From NCBI RefSeq assembly GCF_000384335.2, contig NZ_KQ031382.1, positions 310,001-374,000 on the forward strand: 64,000 nt of DNA, written 5' to 3'. Position 1 is the first letter of the stretch. Each line of letters begins with the position of its first letter. Positions 27,039 through 36,128 of the stretch are shown piece after piece. Below the pieces are notes generated by a model. The model was not told where the DNA came from. It made no database searches and worked only from the letters and a program-made list of their open reading frames with translations. The translations under genes and the position numbers were made by a program. The DNA comes from Hyphomicrobium sp. 99 (lineage in GTDB: Bacteria > Pseudomonadota > Alphaproteobacteria > Rhizobiales > Hyphomicrobiaceae).

Positions 27039-28019
27039 TTATGAAGCTATCGTCAACACGATCTTACCGGTCGCCTCACGCCGCTCCAGAACACCCAGCG
27101 CATCGCTGATGCGTTCGAGCGGATAGATGGCATGAGTCCGGGGTTGTAAGCGGCCTTCGCGAACCCAGTTCACGACCTGCAGCATATTGCGGCGATGCGC
27201 GGCAGGATCACGCCGCACCGCCTCGCCCCAGAACACACCCGCAATTTCGGCGCCCTTGAGCAAAAGCAGATTGAGCGGAATTTTCGGAATTTCGCCCGCC
27301 GCAAATCCGATCACCAGAAAGCGCCCTTGCCAGTTGAGCGCCCGCACCAGAGGTTCGGATGCCTCCCCGCCAATGCAGTCGTAAACGACGTCGGCGCCGG
27401 CCCCGTTGGTAAACGCCCTGACCTCAGCCTTGAGATCGGACCCGGGGAACAAAATCACGTCGTCGGCGCCCGCCGCTTTGGCGACAGCGCCCTTTTCCTC
27501 CGAAGACACGACCGCGATTACCCGAGCGCCCATCAGTTTCGCGATCTCGACGGCGGCTTGCCCAGCGCCTCCGGCCGCACCCGTGACGACGACCGTCTCA
27601 CCGGGCTTAAGGCGGCCGCGATCGGCAAGCCCGTGCATCGCCGTGCCGTAGGTCACCGAGAGGCCCGCTGCGATCGTCATCGGCACGTCGCCGGAAAGGG
27701 GGATGAGCTTCTCCGCGTCGACGGCAATCTTCTCCGCCGCGCCGCCCCAGTTCACGTACGCCATCACGGCTTGACCCGGCGCGATGTCGCCCACGTCCCC
27801 GCCAACGCTCTCGACGAAGCCCGCAATCTCCGCGCCAGGCGAAAACGGCAAGTCCGGCTTGAACTGGTATTTGCCGCGCGTGATCAGGGTATCGGCAAAA
27901 TTGAGCCCAACCGCTGCCACCCGGACGATCGCCTGCCCGGGCCCCGGAGCCGGTTCCGCTACCGTTTCGACGACGAGGCTTTTTGCTCCGTCAAGGCTCT
28001 TGCAAAGAGCTGCCTTCAT
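27039..28019 (-). CDS. NADPH:quinone oxidoreductase family protein
   Basis: 326-residue zinc-independent medium-chain dehydrogenase/reductase. The ATG at 28019 (MKAALCKSLDGAKSLVVE) is the conserved start; 24 upstream in-frame codons were rejected. GLNFADTLITRGKYQFKPDLPF is the quinone-reductase block and VTGAAGGAGQAAVEIAKLMGA the NADPH-binding loop. No catalytic zinc cysteines. It may reduce quinones, enones or act on acyl derivatives. Divergent from the RNA methyltransferase by 52 bp. Confidence 0.92.
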   Translation of the reverse strand: MKAALCKSLDGAKSLVVETVAEPAPGPGQAIVRVAAVGLNFADTLITRGKYQFKPDLPFSPGAEIAGFVESVGGDVGDIAPGQAVMAYVNWGGAAEKIAVDAEKLIPLSGDVPMTIAAGLSVTYGTAMHGLADRGRLKPGETVVVTGAAGGAGQAAVEIAKLMGARVIAVVSSEEKGAVAKAAGADDVILFPGSDLKAEVRAFTNGAGADVVYDCIGGEASEPLVRALNWQGRFLVIGFAAGEIPKIPLNLLLLKGAEIAGVFWGEAVRRDPAAHRRNMLQVVNWVREGRLQPRTHAIYPLERISDALGVLERREATGKIVLTIAS

Positions 28020-28071
28020 GTGTGACGTCCCACTCGCTGCATAACCCTCTGACACACACGAGCAGAACACA

Positions 28072-28578
28072 ATGTCAAGAAAAGCGACCACATGGCCGCC
28101 GCACCCGAAGGGCTATTTCGCTATCGGCGCAGAGCGCATGTCGAAGTCGCTCAACCTCGGTAACCTGATGCGCTCCGCACACGCCTTCGGCGCGAGCTTC
28201 ACGTTCACCGTCGGCGCCACCTATAAGGCCATGGAGGCCCACGCCGATACGTCGAAGAGTCAGTTGCACCTGCCGCACTACAATTGGGCCACGCTTGACG
28301 ATATGGCGCTTCCCGGCGGCTGCAAGCTCGTCGGCATCGAGCTTCTCGACGACGCAATCGACCTGCCGAGCTTCCGCCATCCGTTGCGAGCGGCCTATGT
28401 GCTCGGACCCGAGCTTGGATCTCTCTCCGAGCCGCTGATCGAGCGCTGCGACTACGTCGTCAAGATCCCGACGTCCTTTTGCGTCAATGTTGCGATGGCC
28501 GGCGCAATCGTGATGTACGATCGCATCAAGAGCTTGGCACGGTTCGCCGATCGCCCGATCGGCGAGGGGGGACCTTGA
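28072..28578 (+). CDS. SpoU/TrmH-family RNA 2'-O-methyltransferase
   Basis: 168-residue SPOUT methyltransferase. Motif 1 is NLGNLMRSAHAFGA, motif 2 YVLGPELGSLS, and motif 3 IPTSFCVNVAMAGAIVMYD, forming the trefoil knot that binds S-adenosylmethionine. It has no N-terminal RNA-binding extension, so the target (tRNA or rRNA ribose) is not clear. The stop overlaps the next start by one base. Confidence 0.9.
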   Translation: MSRKATTWPPHPKGYFAIGAERMSKSLNLGNLMRSAHAFGASFTFTVGATYKAMEAHADTSKSQLHLPHYNWATLDDMALPGGCKLVGIELLDDAIDLPSFRHPLRAAYVLGPELGSLSEPLIERCDYVVKIPTSFCVNVAMAGAIVMYDRIKSLARFADRPIGEGGP

Positions 28579-29099
28579 TGGGGAAGCAGAATGTGCGGAA
28601 CATTTTGTTTGGGGCTCTTTCTCTTGTTCTCGCCGAGTGGAGCCCAGCGCTGGCCGCCGAGTCGGTGACCCGCGTGAATACTTATGGCGACTGGTCTCTA
28701 ATGGCCGACGCCAACGACCCGCACCTCTTCTGCTTCGTGACGAGTGAGCCGAAAACGAGCGAGCCGCAGGACGCGCCTCGCGAAGCACCGCGCGCCTATA
28801 TTTCCGCGTGGCCCAAAGATGGCATTCGGGCCGAAGTCAGCTTTCTCATGGGTTATCGCATCAAAAAGAATGCGCAAGGCACCGCCACGGTGAGCCCATC
28901 CGGCTTCAAACTTTTTGGCGCGAGCGACCGCGCCTACGTCACCGATTCAACCCAAGAGCTGAAGCTCGTCGAGGCCATGCGGAAAGGCAGCGTGCTGACC
29001 ATCGCAATCGCCTCCGATCGCGGCGCCAACGTCACCGACACCTATTCGCTGAACGGCATCGGACAGGCGCTGCAGAAGCTTCAGGAAACCTGCTTCTAA
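28578..29099 (+). CDS. Invasion-associated locus B (IalB) family protein
   Basis: 173 residues from the ATG coupled to the methyltransferase stop (TGATG). Signal peptide LFGALSLVLAEWSPALAAES, then the IalB core: TYGDWSLMADANDPHLFCF, YISAWPKDGIRAEVSFLMGY, LTIAIASDRGANVTDTYSL. Proteins of this family are periplasmic and common in non-pathogenic Hyphomicrobiales; the name comes from Bartonella and does not imply invasion here. Confidence 0.87.
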   Translation: MGKQNVRNILFGALSLVLAEWSPALAAESVTRVNTYGDWSLMADANDPHLFCFVTSEPKTSEPQDAPREAPRAYISAWPKDGIRAEVSFLMGYRIKKNAQGTATVSPSGFKLFGASDRAYVTDSTQELKLVEAMRKGSVLTIAIASDRGANVTDTYSLNGIGQALQKLQETCF

Positions 29100-29744
29100 T
29101 CACAGCCGGTTCTTCGAGCGCAGATGAACGTACATCGCGCCTTCGCCGCCGTGCTGAATGGCAGCGACCGTGAAACTGACGACGACCGAGCGCAATTCCG
29201 GTTCATCGAGCCAACGCGGGACGTTCCGCTTGAGAACACCGCGCTCCCGTTCGCCGTAACCCTCCTCCGAAGGTGATTTGCTGCTCGTCTTCCCCTTGCC
29301 GGTGATGACGAGAACGAACCGCAGGCCGCGCCGATGGCAGCTGAAAAGGAAACTGCGAAGCGCCGCATGGGCCTCGTCCTGGCGCATGCCGTGAAGATCG
29401 ACGCGGGCTTCGATTTCCGCGCGGCCACCGCGCAATTTTCGCACGCTGTTGCGATCGAAGAGCTGAAGCTCCGGTGTTTTCGCTGACGTAGGCTTCGGAG
29501 GCGAAACTTCAGGATGATGCGCCTGCGCAGCCCGAGACTTAACCGGCGGCTTTTCCGGTTCAGCCGAAGGCTTCGGCCTCGGAACACCCGCCTTGACCGC
29601 ATCGCTCGCCGGATGGAAGCGAGGCTTGGCGCGTTTCAAGGGCTCGATGGTTGCCGCGGCGTGTCGCCAGATTTCGTGATCGAGATCGCTGTCCTCGATT
29701 GGGCGCCGGCCTTTGCCACCCCCGTGGCCGTGTTGTTTCTTCAC
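29100..29744 (-). CDS. Smr domain protein
   Basis: 214 residues: a disordered proline/lysine-rich N-terminal half, then a Smr domain (about 105-205) with VDLHGMRQDEAHAALRSF and LVITGKGKTS. Stand-alone Smr proteins bind nucleic acid and some are endonucleases; DLHG is the usual active-site block. It overlaps the mltA stop by four bases and abuts the convergent ialB-type gene. Confidence 0.92.
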   Translation of the reverse strand: MKKQHGHGGGKGRRPIEDSDLDHEIWRHAAATIEPLKRAKPRFHPASDAVKAGVPRPKPSAEPEKPPVKSRAAQAHHPEVSPPKPTSAKTPELQLFDRNSVRKLRGGRAEIEARVDLHGMRQDEAHAALRSFLFSCHRRGLRFVLVITGKGKTSSKSPSEEGYGERERGVLKRNVPRWLDEPELRSVVVSFTVAAIQHGGEGAMYVHLRSKNRL

Positions 29745-31039
29745 GGTCCATCGCTCGCAGTCTTATGCGCGTGAGAGCGATCGAGAGGTAACAGCGCGTA
29801 GAGGTGGCCGGGTTGCTTCGTGACGCCCGCAAGCCGTCCGGCCTTATCGCCGGAACCGAAAAATATGTCGCCGCGCTCCGATCCCTTGATCGCAGAGCCG
29901 ACGTCATGCGCGATCATCAGCCGGCGAAATTCCCCCGACGCCGTGGCGTGCTTGATTTGCGGAGCATCGACATAGATCGGCGTGCCGATCGCGTAATAAG
30001 TCGTGTCGACAGCGAGACTTCTGAGTGGCTGCAGCGGAATGCTGTTGACGCCGACCGGCGCTTTGGCCTCTTGCCCCGACAGCTCTTTGAAGAAGACGTA
30101 CGACTGATTTTTCCGCATCACCGGTTTCGCCCGGTCTTTATCGGTCTTCAGCCATTTCTTCAGAGTCTTCAGCGACATTTCGTCCGCCGTCAGATGACCA
30201 TCATCGATCAACACCCGCCCGATCGAGGTATAGGGATAACCGTTTTTGCCGTCGTAGGTAATCCGAACTTTGTCGCCGTTGGGAAGCTCGATGCGGCCAG
30301 ATCCCTGCACCTGCATGAAGAAGGCATCGACCGGATCCTTGAGATAGAAAAGTTCGAGGCCGAGGCCAAAAAGTCCGCCCTCCTCGATCTCGGCCCGCGT
30401 CAGATGAGGCTCGAGACCCCGGTCGGTTTTACGTTTGTGTGTAAGGTGCGCCGACTTCGCTCCTCGCTCGCTTTCAGGAACCATGTTCACGAGGTCCCGG
30501 GGGCGCCGATAGATCGGCACCTTGAACGTTTCGTCCGGCGTCCGCGATCCCTTGATCACGGGTTCATAGTAGCCGGTCAGCAAACCCGGATGATCGCTTC
30601 CAACAACCCGGTTCGGCTGAAAATGCGCCTCGAAAAAGGACCGCGCACCCTCTGAAGTTTGCGGAGCGTTCGACTTTGATAGTTCAACCGCCCGCGCGCA
30701 GATGTGGAGAAGCTCTTTTGGGGATCCCGCACTGCCGGGCTTCGCATCCTTCGGCCCGGACCTCAAAGTCGGCCCGCACGAAGCCAGAAACGCCTTCCAG
30801 GCAGCCAGATGATCGTCATCCCGCCAACCCGGAAGATCGTCGAACGATATGGGCTCGAAGGAAATCGAGCTCGGAGTCATTTCGGGCGAAGCTTTGCTCT
30901 GAGGGTTATCTGACGACGTCGCGGCGAATGCTGGACCATCGATAATTTGCATCGCCGCGAGACAGAACACCAGCGCTCCGAAACGAGCAGCATTCAAAGA
31001 TTCTGGGCCAGGAGCCCGTAAGATGCCTGACCCACGCAT
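29741..31039 (-). CDS. mltA: Membrane-bound lytic murein transglycosylase A
   Basis: 432 residues with an N-terminal export signal (about 16-40), the MltA barrel (LTGYYEPVIKGSRT, IYRRPRDLV, FFMQVQGSGRIELPNG) and the C-terminal 3D domain with MIAHDVGSAIKG and FFGSGDKAGRLAG containing the catalytic Asp. It cleaves peptidoglycan glycan strands to anhydromuropeptides. No lipobox is evident, so it may be soluble or signal-anchored here. First in a unit with the Smr gene. Confidence 0.93.
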   Translation of the reverse strand: MRGSGILRAPGPESLNAARFGALVFCLAAMQIIDGPAFAATSSDNPQSKASPEMTPSSISFEPISFDDLPGWRDDDHLAAWKAFLASCGPTLRSGPKDAKPGSAGSPKELLHICARAVELSKSNAPQTSEGARSFFEAHFQPNRVVGSDHPGLLTGYYEPVIKGSRTPDETFKVPIYRRPRDLVNMVPESERGAKSAHLTHKRKTDRGLEPHLTRAEIEEGGLFGLGLELFYLKDPVDAFFMQVQGSGRIELPNGDKVRITYDGKNGYPYTSIGRVLIDDGHLTADEMSLKTLKKWLKTDKDRAKPVMRKNQSYVFFKELSGQEAKAPVGVNSIPLQPLRSLAVDTTYYAIGTPIYVDAPQIKHATASGEFRRLMIAHDVGSAIKGSERGDIFFGSGDKAGRLAGVTKQPGHLYALLPLDRSHAHKTASDGP

Positions 31040-31103
31040 TACGGTCGTCCGTATCTGGCAGCATTCGCACCGACACGGTCACATCGCGCTTGTTAATCTC
31101 TTC

Positions 31104-31859
31104 TTAATTCGGCGCCTGCGTTGCAACCAATCGCCAGTTCAGGTTGCTGCGCGCCTTGGCGTTCGAGATATCGCGGCTGAACGTCCAGATATCGGTCACG
31201 TCTTTTATCTTTTGCGCATCGCCCGCAATAACCTCGCCCGCCTTGTCGCGGGTTGCCGAGATGAGCTCGCTGAGGAAACGCACTGTCACCGAAGCTACGC
31301 CATTCTTCAGCTCTGCCTCGACGATATCCGCTTTCCGGATGCCGACGAACTGCTGCTCGACCGTCTCGCCGCGAGCTTCCCGCTCTGCGATAGCGGCCGT
31401 GAAGCCGTCATAGACCTCTTTGCTCAAGAGGTCTTTCAAGGACTTGCGATTGCCCTCGGCGAACGCCGACACGATCATCTCATAAGCCCTGCCGGCGCCA
31501 GCCAGGAAGGCGTCGGGATCGAACGTCGAATCGACCTTGGCAATATCGAGAAAGCCTGTGGTGACAGCCGGATCTGAAACGGGATAGGCCCGGATCCGCG
31601 CCTCGACATTCGTAGATGCGGTTTCAGCCGCAGGGGCAGGCGCCAACGGTTCCCGGTCACGGCGCGGCATTGTGATGACGTCGGCAGAGGCCGTTTCAGC
31701 GGCAGGGCGCTGCCCCGCTTCCCGCTCACGCGTTTTCAGGCGCTCAACACGCTGCTCATCGTCGTCGGTACGATGACCAAGCACGCTGCGGAGCTTGATG
31801 ATCGCTGCAACCGCCACGACGATGGCAATCAGGGTAATAAGATCGAATTGACCGTTCAT
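31104..31859 (-). CDS. Tim44-like domain protein
   Basis: 251 residues from the ATG at 31859. One membrane helix (LITLIAIVVAVAAIIKL) is followed by an acidic, disordered linker and a Tim44/TimA-like domain from about residue 105: FLAGAGRAYEMIVSAFAEGN, LKDLLSKEVYDGFTAAI, and IWTFSRDISNAKARSNLNWRL. It is the alphaproteobacterial relative of mitochondrial Tim44; the cellular role is not firmly known. Adjacent to secB/fxsA, a common order here. Confidence 0.92.
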   Translation of the reverse strand: MNGQFDLITLIAIVVAVAAIIKLRSVLGHRTDDDEQRVERLKTREREAGQRPAAETASADVITMPRRDREPLAPAPAAETASTNVEARIRAYPVSDPAVTTGFLDIAKVDSTFDPDAFLAGAGRAYEMIVSAFAEGNRKSLKDLLSKEVYDGFTAAIAEREARGETVEQQFVGIRKADIVEAELKNGVASVTVRFLSELISATRDKAGEVIAGDAQKIKDVTDIWTFSRDISNAKARSNLNWRLVATQAPN

Positions 31860-32141
31860 TCTTAAGGTCAGCGCCTCCGGGTGAACAGGATGCCAATAGG
31901 CTTTTGCATGATTGCCCGCCACCGTAGCATCCTATCTAAGGGCGCGGACGGGCTATTTGAAGATGAAACCTCTATAACACCTAACGTCTTCTGCGTCTGC
32001 CGCCTGTCGCCGCTGGCCAGGATGAGCGATTTTTAGGGCGCGCCATGTGAATATCGTTGATCGCTCCGGCCTGCTTCCCGATGGTCGTTGGCCGCAGCCG
32101 TGCATCCGCGCTAAGGTGCCGCAACAGCTTTGCGAGCCCTT

Positions 32142-32672
32142 ATGTCTCAACCCTTTAAAATCGCCATGCTACTGGCGTTCGCGGCCCTGCCGCTGCTCGA
32201 AATCGGGCTGCTGATCCGCCTCGGACAGGTGATCGGCATCTGGTGGCTCGCTCTGATCATCATCGGCACCGCCATCTTGGGAACCTATGTCATCCGCCGG
32301 GTGGGCCTCTCCGTTTTCGAGCGCGCCCTATCGCGATTGGGAACGGAACGCGAAGGCTTCCCCCCGCTCTTCGACGGTTTCTTGCAGGTGCTGGCCGGTC
32401 TGCTGCTGATTTTTCCCGGAGTAATCTCGGATCTGCTCGGACTGTTCCTGCTCGTTCCCCAAATCCGTCATCTCGTCATTCGAACCGGACTTTTGAAACT
32501 CGTCACGCTGTTCCACTATCAGGCTGAAGTCAGCCGCGAGACCTTCCGCGCCAGCACCGGAGAAACCCCTGTCGACGACGATGGTATTGTCATCGAAGGC
32601 GAGTACGAACGCGTCAGCGAAAGGCCGTTACATCAGGGGAAAGCGGTTCAGCCCAGACGATCGCGCTCCTGA
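32142..32672 (+). CDS. fxsA: FxsA family membrane protein
   Basis: 176 residues. LPLLEIGLLIRLGQVIG, GTAILGTYVIRRVG and LLIFPGVISDLLGLFLLVP are the FxsA helices; the C-terminus is a charged cytoplasmic tail. The ATG at 32142 is chosen over a TTG four codons upstream; neither has a strong ribosome site. In Escherichia coli the homolog affects phage F exclusion; the general role is unknown. Confidence 0.9.
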   Translation: MSQPFKIAMLLAFAALPLLEIGLLIRLGQVIGIWWLALIIIGTAILGTYVIRRVGLSVFERALSRLGTEREGFPPLFDGFLQVLAGLLLIFPGVISDLLGLFLLVPQIRHLVIRTGLLKLVTLFHYQAEVSRETFRASTGETPVDDDGIVIEGEYERVSERPLHQGKAVQPRRSRS

Positions 32673-32778
32673 CATTGAATTGCGCGTGATCGAGCCCCGT
32701 CTCTCCATTGCGCGTCCCGGAACGCCGTGCTAGCGACCGCGCTCTATTTCGCGAAAATTCAAGCTTGAAGAGGGTACG

Positions 32779-33285
32779 ATGGCCGAGCACGGAACGAATG
32801 GAAACGGCGCTGGCGCAACGGAAGAACAGCTGGGCCAAAACCCCATTCAGGCCAAGATCGTTAATCAGTACATCAAGGACCTCTCGTTCGAAAATCCGAA
32901 CGTCCACAAGCTGATTACGGGTGCTGGCGACCAGCCGACCCTGAAGGTCGAAGTCAACGTCGGCGCCCGGAAGATCGAAAATGATCTCTACGAGTCCGCA
33001 ATCGAATTCAAAGCAACCGCGACGAACAACATCGGCACGATCTATGTGCTGGAAACCGTCTACGCGGGCCTCTTGAAAATCGAAAAGATGCCGGAAGGCG
33101 CGCTCGAGCCGTTCCTGCTGATTTCCGGACCGGCCATGATCTTTCCGTTCCTGCGCCGCCTGGTCGCCGACATCACGCGCGAGGGCGGCTTCCCGCCGCT
33201 GCTCCTCGATCCGATCGACTTTGGTGGGCTTTATGTTCGCCGCCAGCAGCAGCAAGGCCAGGGATCGGGCAAAGCCCTCGCCTGA
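32779..33285 (+). CDS. secB: Protein-export chaperone SecB
   Basis: 168-residue tetrameric chaperone that keeps preproteins unfolded and hands them to SecA. Recognisable blocks: QYIKDLSFENPNVHKL, YAGLLKIEKMPEGALEPFLLI and IFPFLRRLVADITREGGFPPLLLDPIDF. A GAGGG ribosome site sits five bases before the ATG. It converges on dnaQ. Confidence 0.96.
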   Translation: MAEHGTNGNGAGATEEQLGQNPIQAKIVNQYIKDLSFENPNVHKLITGAGDQPTLKVEVNVGARKIENDLYESAIEFKATATNNIGTIYVLETVYAGLLKIEKMPEGALEPFLLISGPAMIFPFLRRLVADITREGGFPPLLLDPIDFGGLYVRRQQQQGQGSGKALA

Positions 33286-33319
33286 GCACCTGACCTGAGA
33301 AACCGTCTCGAATTAAGTG

Positions 33320-33347
33320 ACGCCGGCGATTTTCAAGTCGCCGGTGT
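33320..33347. terminator. Hairpin between secB and dnaQ
   Basis: Ten-pair stem around CCGGCGA (33323-33329) / TCGCCGG (33338-33344) with an eight-base loop; it overlaps the last codons of dnaQ. Likely a convergent terminator, without a long T run. Confidence 0.5.
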
Positions 33348-34049
33348 TTCACCCCAGAAGCGCAGCCACAGCGCTGACGTCTTCATTTTCTCGACGAACG
33401 AACGGTGAGCGTCGATATCCGCTTGCCCGATCCGAGCAGCAAGCGGCTCGGGCCGAACCATAGCCGCACCGCGCCGCGCGCCGCCACGCTGGCTGGCCGA
33501 TGCATTGGCGCTTGACGACTGCAGACCGAATGCGGCTTGCCGCTCGCCGAGCAGCTCGACGTAAACTTCCGCGAGAAGCAAACTGTCCACGAGCGCGCCG
33601 TGCTTCGTGCGCTGGGAATTGTCGATCGAATAGCGCTTGCAAAGCGCGTCTAGTGTATTGGGACCGGCCGGATGCCGGCGCCGCGCAATAGCAAGCGTAT
33701 CGACCACGCGATCGAAGCTCAGCGGTTTCTCGCCGACGAGACCCAACTCGTAATTCAAGAACATGATGTCGAACTGGGCATTATGAATGACCAGAACGTC
33801 ATCGCCGACGAAGGCCAGAAATTCCCGCACGACATCGCGGAACAGCGGCTTGTCGTAAAGAAACTCCGTCGCGATCCCGTGGATCTCTTGAGCTTCGCGA
33901 GGAACGTCGCGCTGGGGATTAATGAAACGGTGAAACTCTTTGCCCGTCGGAATGCGATTGACCATTTCGATGCCGCCGATTTCGATCAGGCGGTGACCCT
34001 TCTTCGGATCAAGACCCGTCGTTTCGGTATCGAGTACGATTTCACGCAT
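33333..34049 (-). CDS. dnaQ: DNA polymerase III epsilon subunit (proofreading exonuclease)
   Basis: 238 residues. The DEDD exonuclease motifs are VLDTETTGLD, IHNAQFDIMFL and HGALVDSLLLAEVY. The C-terminal tail (about 180-238) links to the polymerase alpha subunit. It provides 3'-5' proofreading in replication. Transcribed with coaE, aroE, maf and PPSR away from the presumed origin. Confidence 0.96.
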   Translation of the reverse strand: MREIVLDTETTGLDPKKGHRLIEIGGIEMVNRIPTGKEFHRFINPQRDVPREAQEIHGIATEFLYDKPLFRDVVREFLAFVGDDVLVIHNAQFDIMFLNYELGLVGEKPLSFDRVVDTLAIARRRHPAGPNTLDALCKRYSIDNSQRTKHGALVDSLLLAEVYVELLGERQAAFGLQSSSANASASQRGGARRGAAMVRPEPLAARIGQADIDAHRSFVEKMKTSALWLRFWGETPAT

Positions 34050-34075
34050 TCAGGTCGCTTCCCCCAGAGGACAAC

Positions 34076-34693
34076 TTAGCGCCAGAACTTATCGTAAGCG
34101 GTGGCGCTGAGGGGGAGGAGCTTAGTGATGATACGGTCGATTTGGCTGTTGCAGTTTTCGACCGATCCGTTGGTGTCCACAACGAAATCGGCACGCGATT
34201 GCTTTTCGTCTTCCGGAAGCTGCCGCGCGACCACCGCCTCGAATTTGGCGTCCGTCATGCCAGCGCGCGCCAGCACCCGCTCGCGCTGAAGCTCAGGCGA
34301 CGCCGTGACGACGACGATCGCATCAACGTATTCGTCGCGCCCGCGCTCAAAGAAGAGCGGAATTTCGAGAACCGCCATCGCCGCGCCGTGCGCCTTCTCC
34401 TCTTGGAGAAACCGGCGCTCCGCCTGATGGACATGAGGATGCACGATGGCTTCGAGGTCTTGGAAGCGATTGGGATTAGCGAGAAGTTGCTCGGCGAGCT
34501 TGCCGCGATCGACCGTTTGACCAACGACCGATCCGGGAAAAGCCCGTTCGATCTCGTCATTCAGCGGCCCGGTATAAAGGCGGTGAACTTCCGCGTCCGC
34601 ATCGAAAACGGCAATGCCGCGCTCACGGAACCGCGCCGCCGCGGTCGATTTTCCCATACCGATCGACCCGGTCAAACCAACGACAAGCATCAT
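34076..34693 (-). CDS. coaE: Dephospho-CoA kinase
   Basis: 205 residues, final step of coenzyme A synthesis. P-loop GLTGSIGMGKST, DADAEVHRLY and the lid-region arginine RVLARAGM are visible. The ATG at 34693 overlaps the aroE stop by four bases (ATGA); longer upstream frame inside aroE was rejected. Confidence 0.95.
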   Translation of the reverse strand: MMLVVGLTGSIGMGKSTAAARFRERGIAVFDADAEVHRLYTGPLNDEIERAFPGSVVGQTVDRGKLAEQLLANPNRFQDLEAIVHPHVHQAERRFLQEEKAHGAAMAVLEIPLFFERGRDEYVDAIVVVTASPELQRERVLARAGMTDAKFEAVVARQLPEDEKQSRADFVVDTNGSVENCNSQIDRIITKLLPLSATAYDKFWR

Positions 34694-35520
34694 GCCTCGC
34701 GAATGTTCTCTGCAATGAGATTGTAGAGCTCTGGCGTGACCTCGGGCCGAACCCCAAACCACGTCTCGAAGCCCGGAACGGCTTGGTGTAGCAGCATCCC
34801 AAGTCCATCCACGCAGGTGAGCCCATATCTGCGAGCCGAGGCTAACAACGGAGTTTCCAACGGGACGTAAACAATGTCGGCCACAACCGCCTCTTTGCGT
34901 GCCCTCGAGAAATCGATGTTCGGATCCCCAACGCCATTCATCCCCAGCGTCGTCGTATTGACGACGACAGAAACCTCAGCAGTATGATCATTACGAGTAT
35001 CCCACGACGAAGCCGAGACACGCGCGCCGAAGTGACGCGCAGTCTCCTCTGCCCGCTCGATCGTCCTGTTGAAGACGCGAATGTCGTCGCGGCCGGCTTC
35101 CAGAAATCCATGGATCACCGCGCGGGCCGATCCGCCAGCGCCAAGAATCATAATCGGACCTGGCGTCGTCCGCCAATGCGGCGCCGACTGATCGAGATTG
35201 GCCATGAAGCCATAGGAATCGGTGTTTGTGCAGGCGAGTGCGTCGCCCTCAAGCCAAAGCGTGTTTGCAGCCCCGACCGCAATCGCGGAAGAAGATCGAA
35301 TCTCCGCAATCGAAAATGCCGCTTCTTTGTGCGGCACCGTTACGTTGCAGCCCACGAACCCGCGCTCTTTCAACGATCCGAGAAACGACTTCAGATCCTC
35401 AGGCCGAACCGGCTCTTTTGTATAGGTCCCCTCGATCCCATACTTGCGCAGCCAGAATTGATGGATGAGAGGCGAGCGCGATTGCGCGATCGGCCAACCA
35501 ATGACACAGGCACGCTTCAT
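34690..35520 (-). CDS. aroE: Shikimate dehydrogenase
   Basis: 276 residues, NADPH-dependent reduction of 3-dehydroshikimate. Substrate residues in VIGWPIAQSRSPLIHQFW, the catalytic Lys in NVTVPHKEAAF, and the nucleotide loop ILGAGGSARAV are present; FNRTIERAEE holds the NADPH phosphate-binding Arg. Four-base overlaps with both maf and coaE show a tight operon. Confidence 0.96.
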   Translation of the reverse strand: MKRACVIGWPIAQSRSPLIHQFWLRKYGIEGTYTKEPVRPEDLKSFLGSLKERGFVGCNVTVPHKEAAFSIAEIRSSSAIAVGAANTLWLEGDALACTNTDSYGFMANLDQSAPHWRTTPGPIMILGAGGSARAVIHGFLEAGRDDIRVFNRTIERAEETARHFGARVSASSWDTRNDHTAEVSVVVNTTTLGMNGVGDPNIDFSRARKEAVVADIVYVPLETPLLASARRYGLTCVDGLGMLLHQAVPGFETWFGVRPEVTPELYNLIAENIREA

Positions 35521-36128
35521 GCTGAGATCATCTGTTCTTCGCGAAGGCGCGAGAGAAGCGGCAACAGGGGAATTCCGAGGATCGTGAAATAGTCGCCCTC
35601 GATCCGCTCGAAAAGCTGCACGCCCAAAGCTTCGAGTTCATAGCATCCAACGCATCCAAGAATACGATCGCCTACCCGTTCGAGATAAGCGCCGATAAAT
35701 TCGTCGGAATAATCCCGCATCGTCATTCCGGCCGTCGATGTCGTTTGCCAATGCACGTTGCCGCCCTGCGCGATTGCAACAGCGGAAACGAGATCATGAG
35801 TCCGCCCGCGCAGCATGACGAGATGTTCACGCGCTTCGGCCCAGCTACCCGGTTTTCCAAAGATCTTACCGCCCAGCGCCAAGACCTGATCTGCGCCGAT
35901 GACGAGAGCGTCGGGATGCGCAACGGAGACGACACGCGCTTTTTCCGCCGCCAGCACACTCGCAACATCGCCCGCTTCCGCGCCGGACGTTTTTTCGAGA
36001 ATTGCATCACGAATGGCGGTTTCGTCGATGTCCGCGGGAATGACCTCGAATATCAGTCCTGCGGCTTCGAGCAACGAACGGCGCGCCGCACTCCCCGAGG
36101 CGAGTATCAACCGGCTTGCGTCAGACAT
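35517..36128 (-). CDS. maf: Maf family nucleotide pyrophosphatase
   Basis: 203 residues. LILASGSAARRSLLEAAGL is the Maf P-loop-like N-terminus; ALVIGADQVLALGGKIFGKP carries the catalytic Asp. These enzymes hydrolyse non-canonical nucleoside triphosphates (dTTP/UTP or 7-methyl-GTP types). It overlaps PPSR by eight bases. Confidence 0.94.
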   Translation of the reverse strand: MSDASRLILASGSAARRSLLEAAGLIFEVIPADIDETAIRDAILEKTSGAEAGDVASVLAAEKARVVSVAHPDALVIGADQVLALGGKIFGKPGSWAEAREHLVMLRGRTHDLVSAVAIAQGGNVHWQTTSTAGMTMRDYSDEFIGAYLERVGDRILGCVGCYELEALGVQLFERIEGDYFTILGIPLLPLLSRLREEQMISA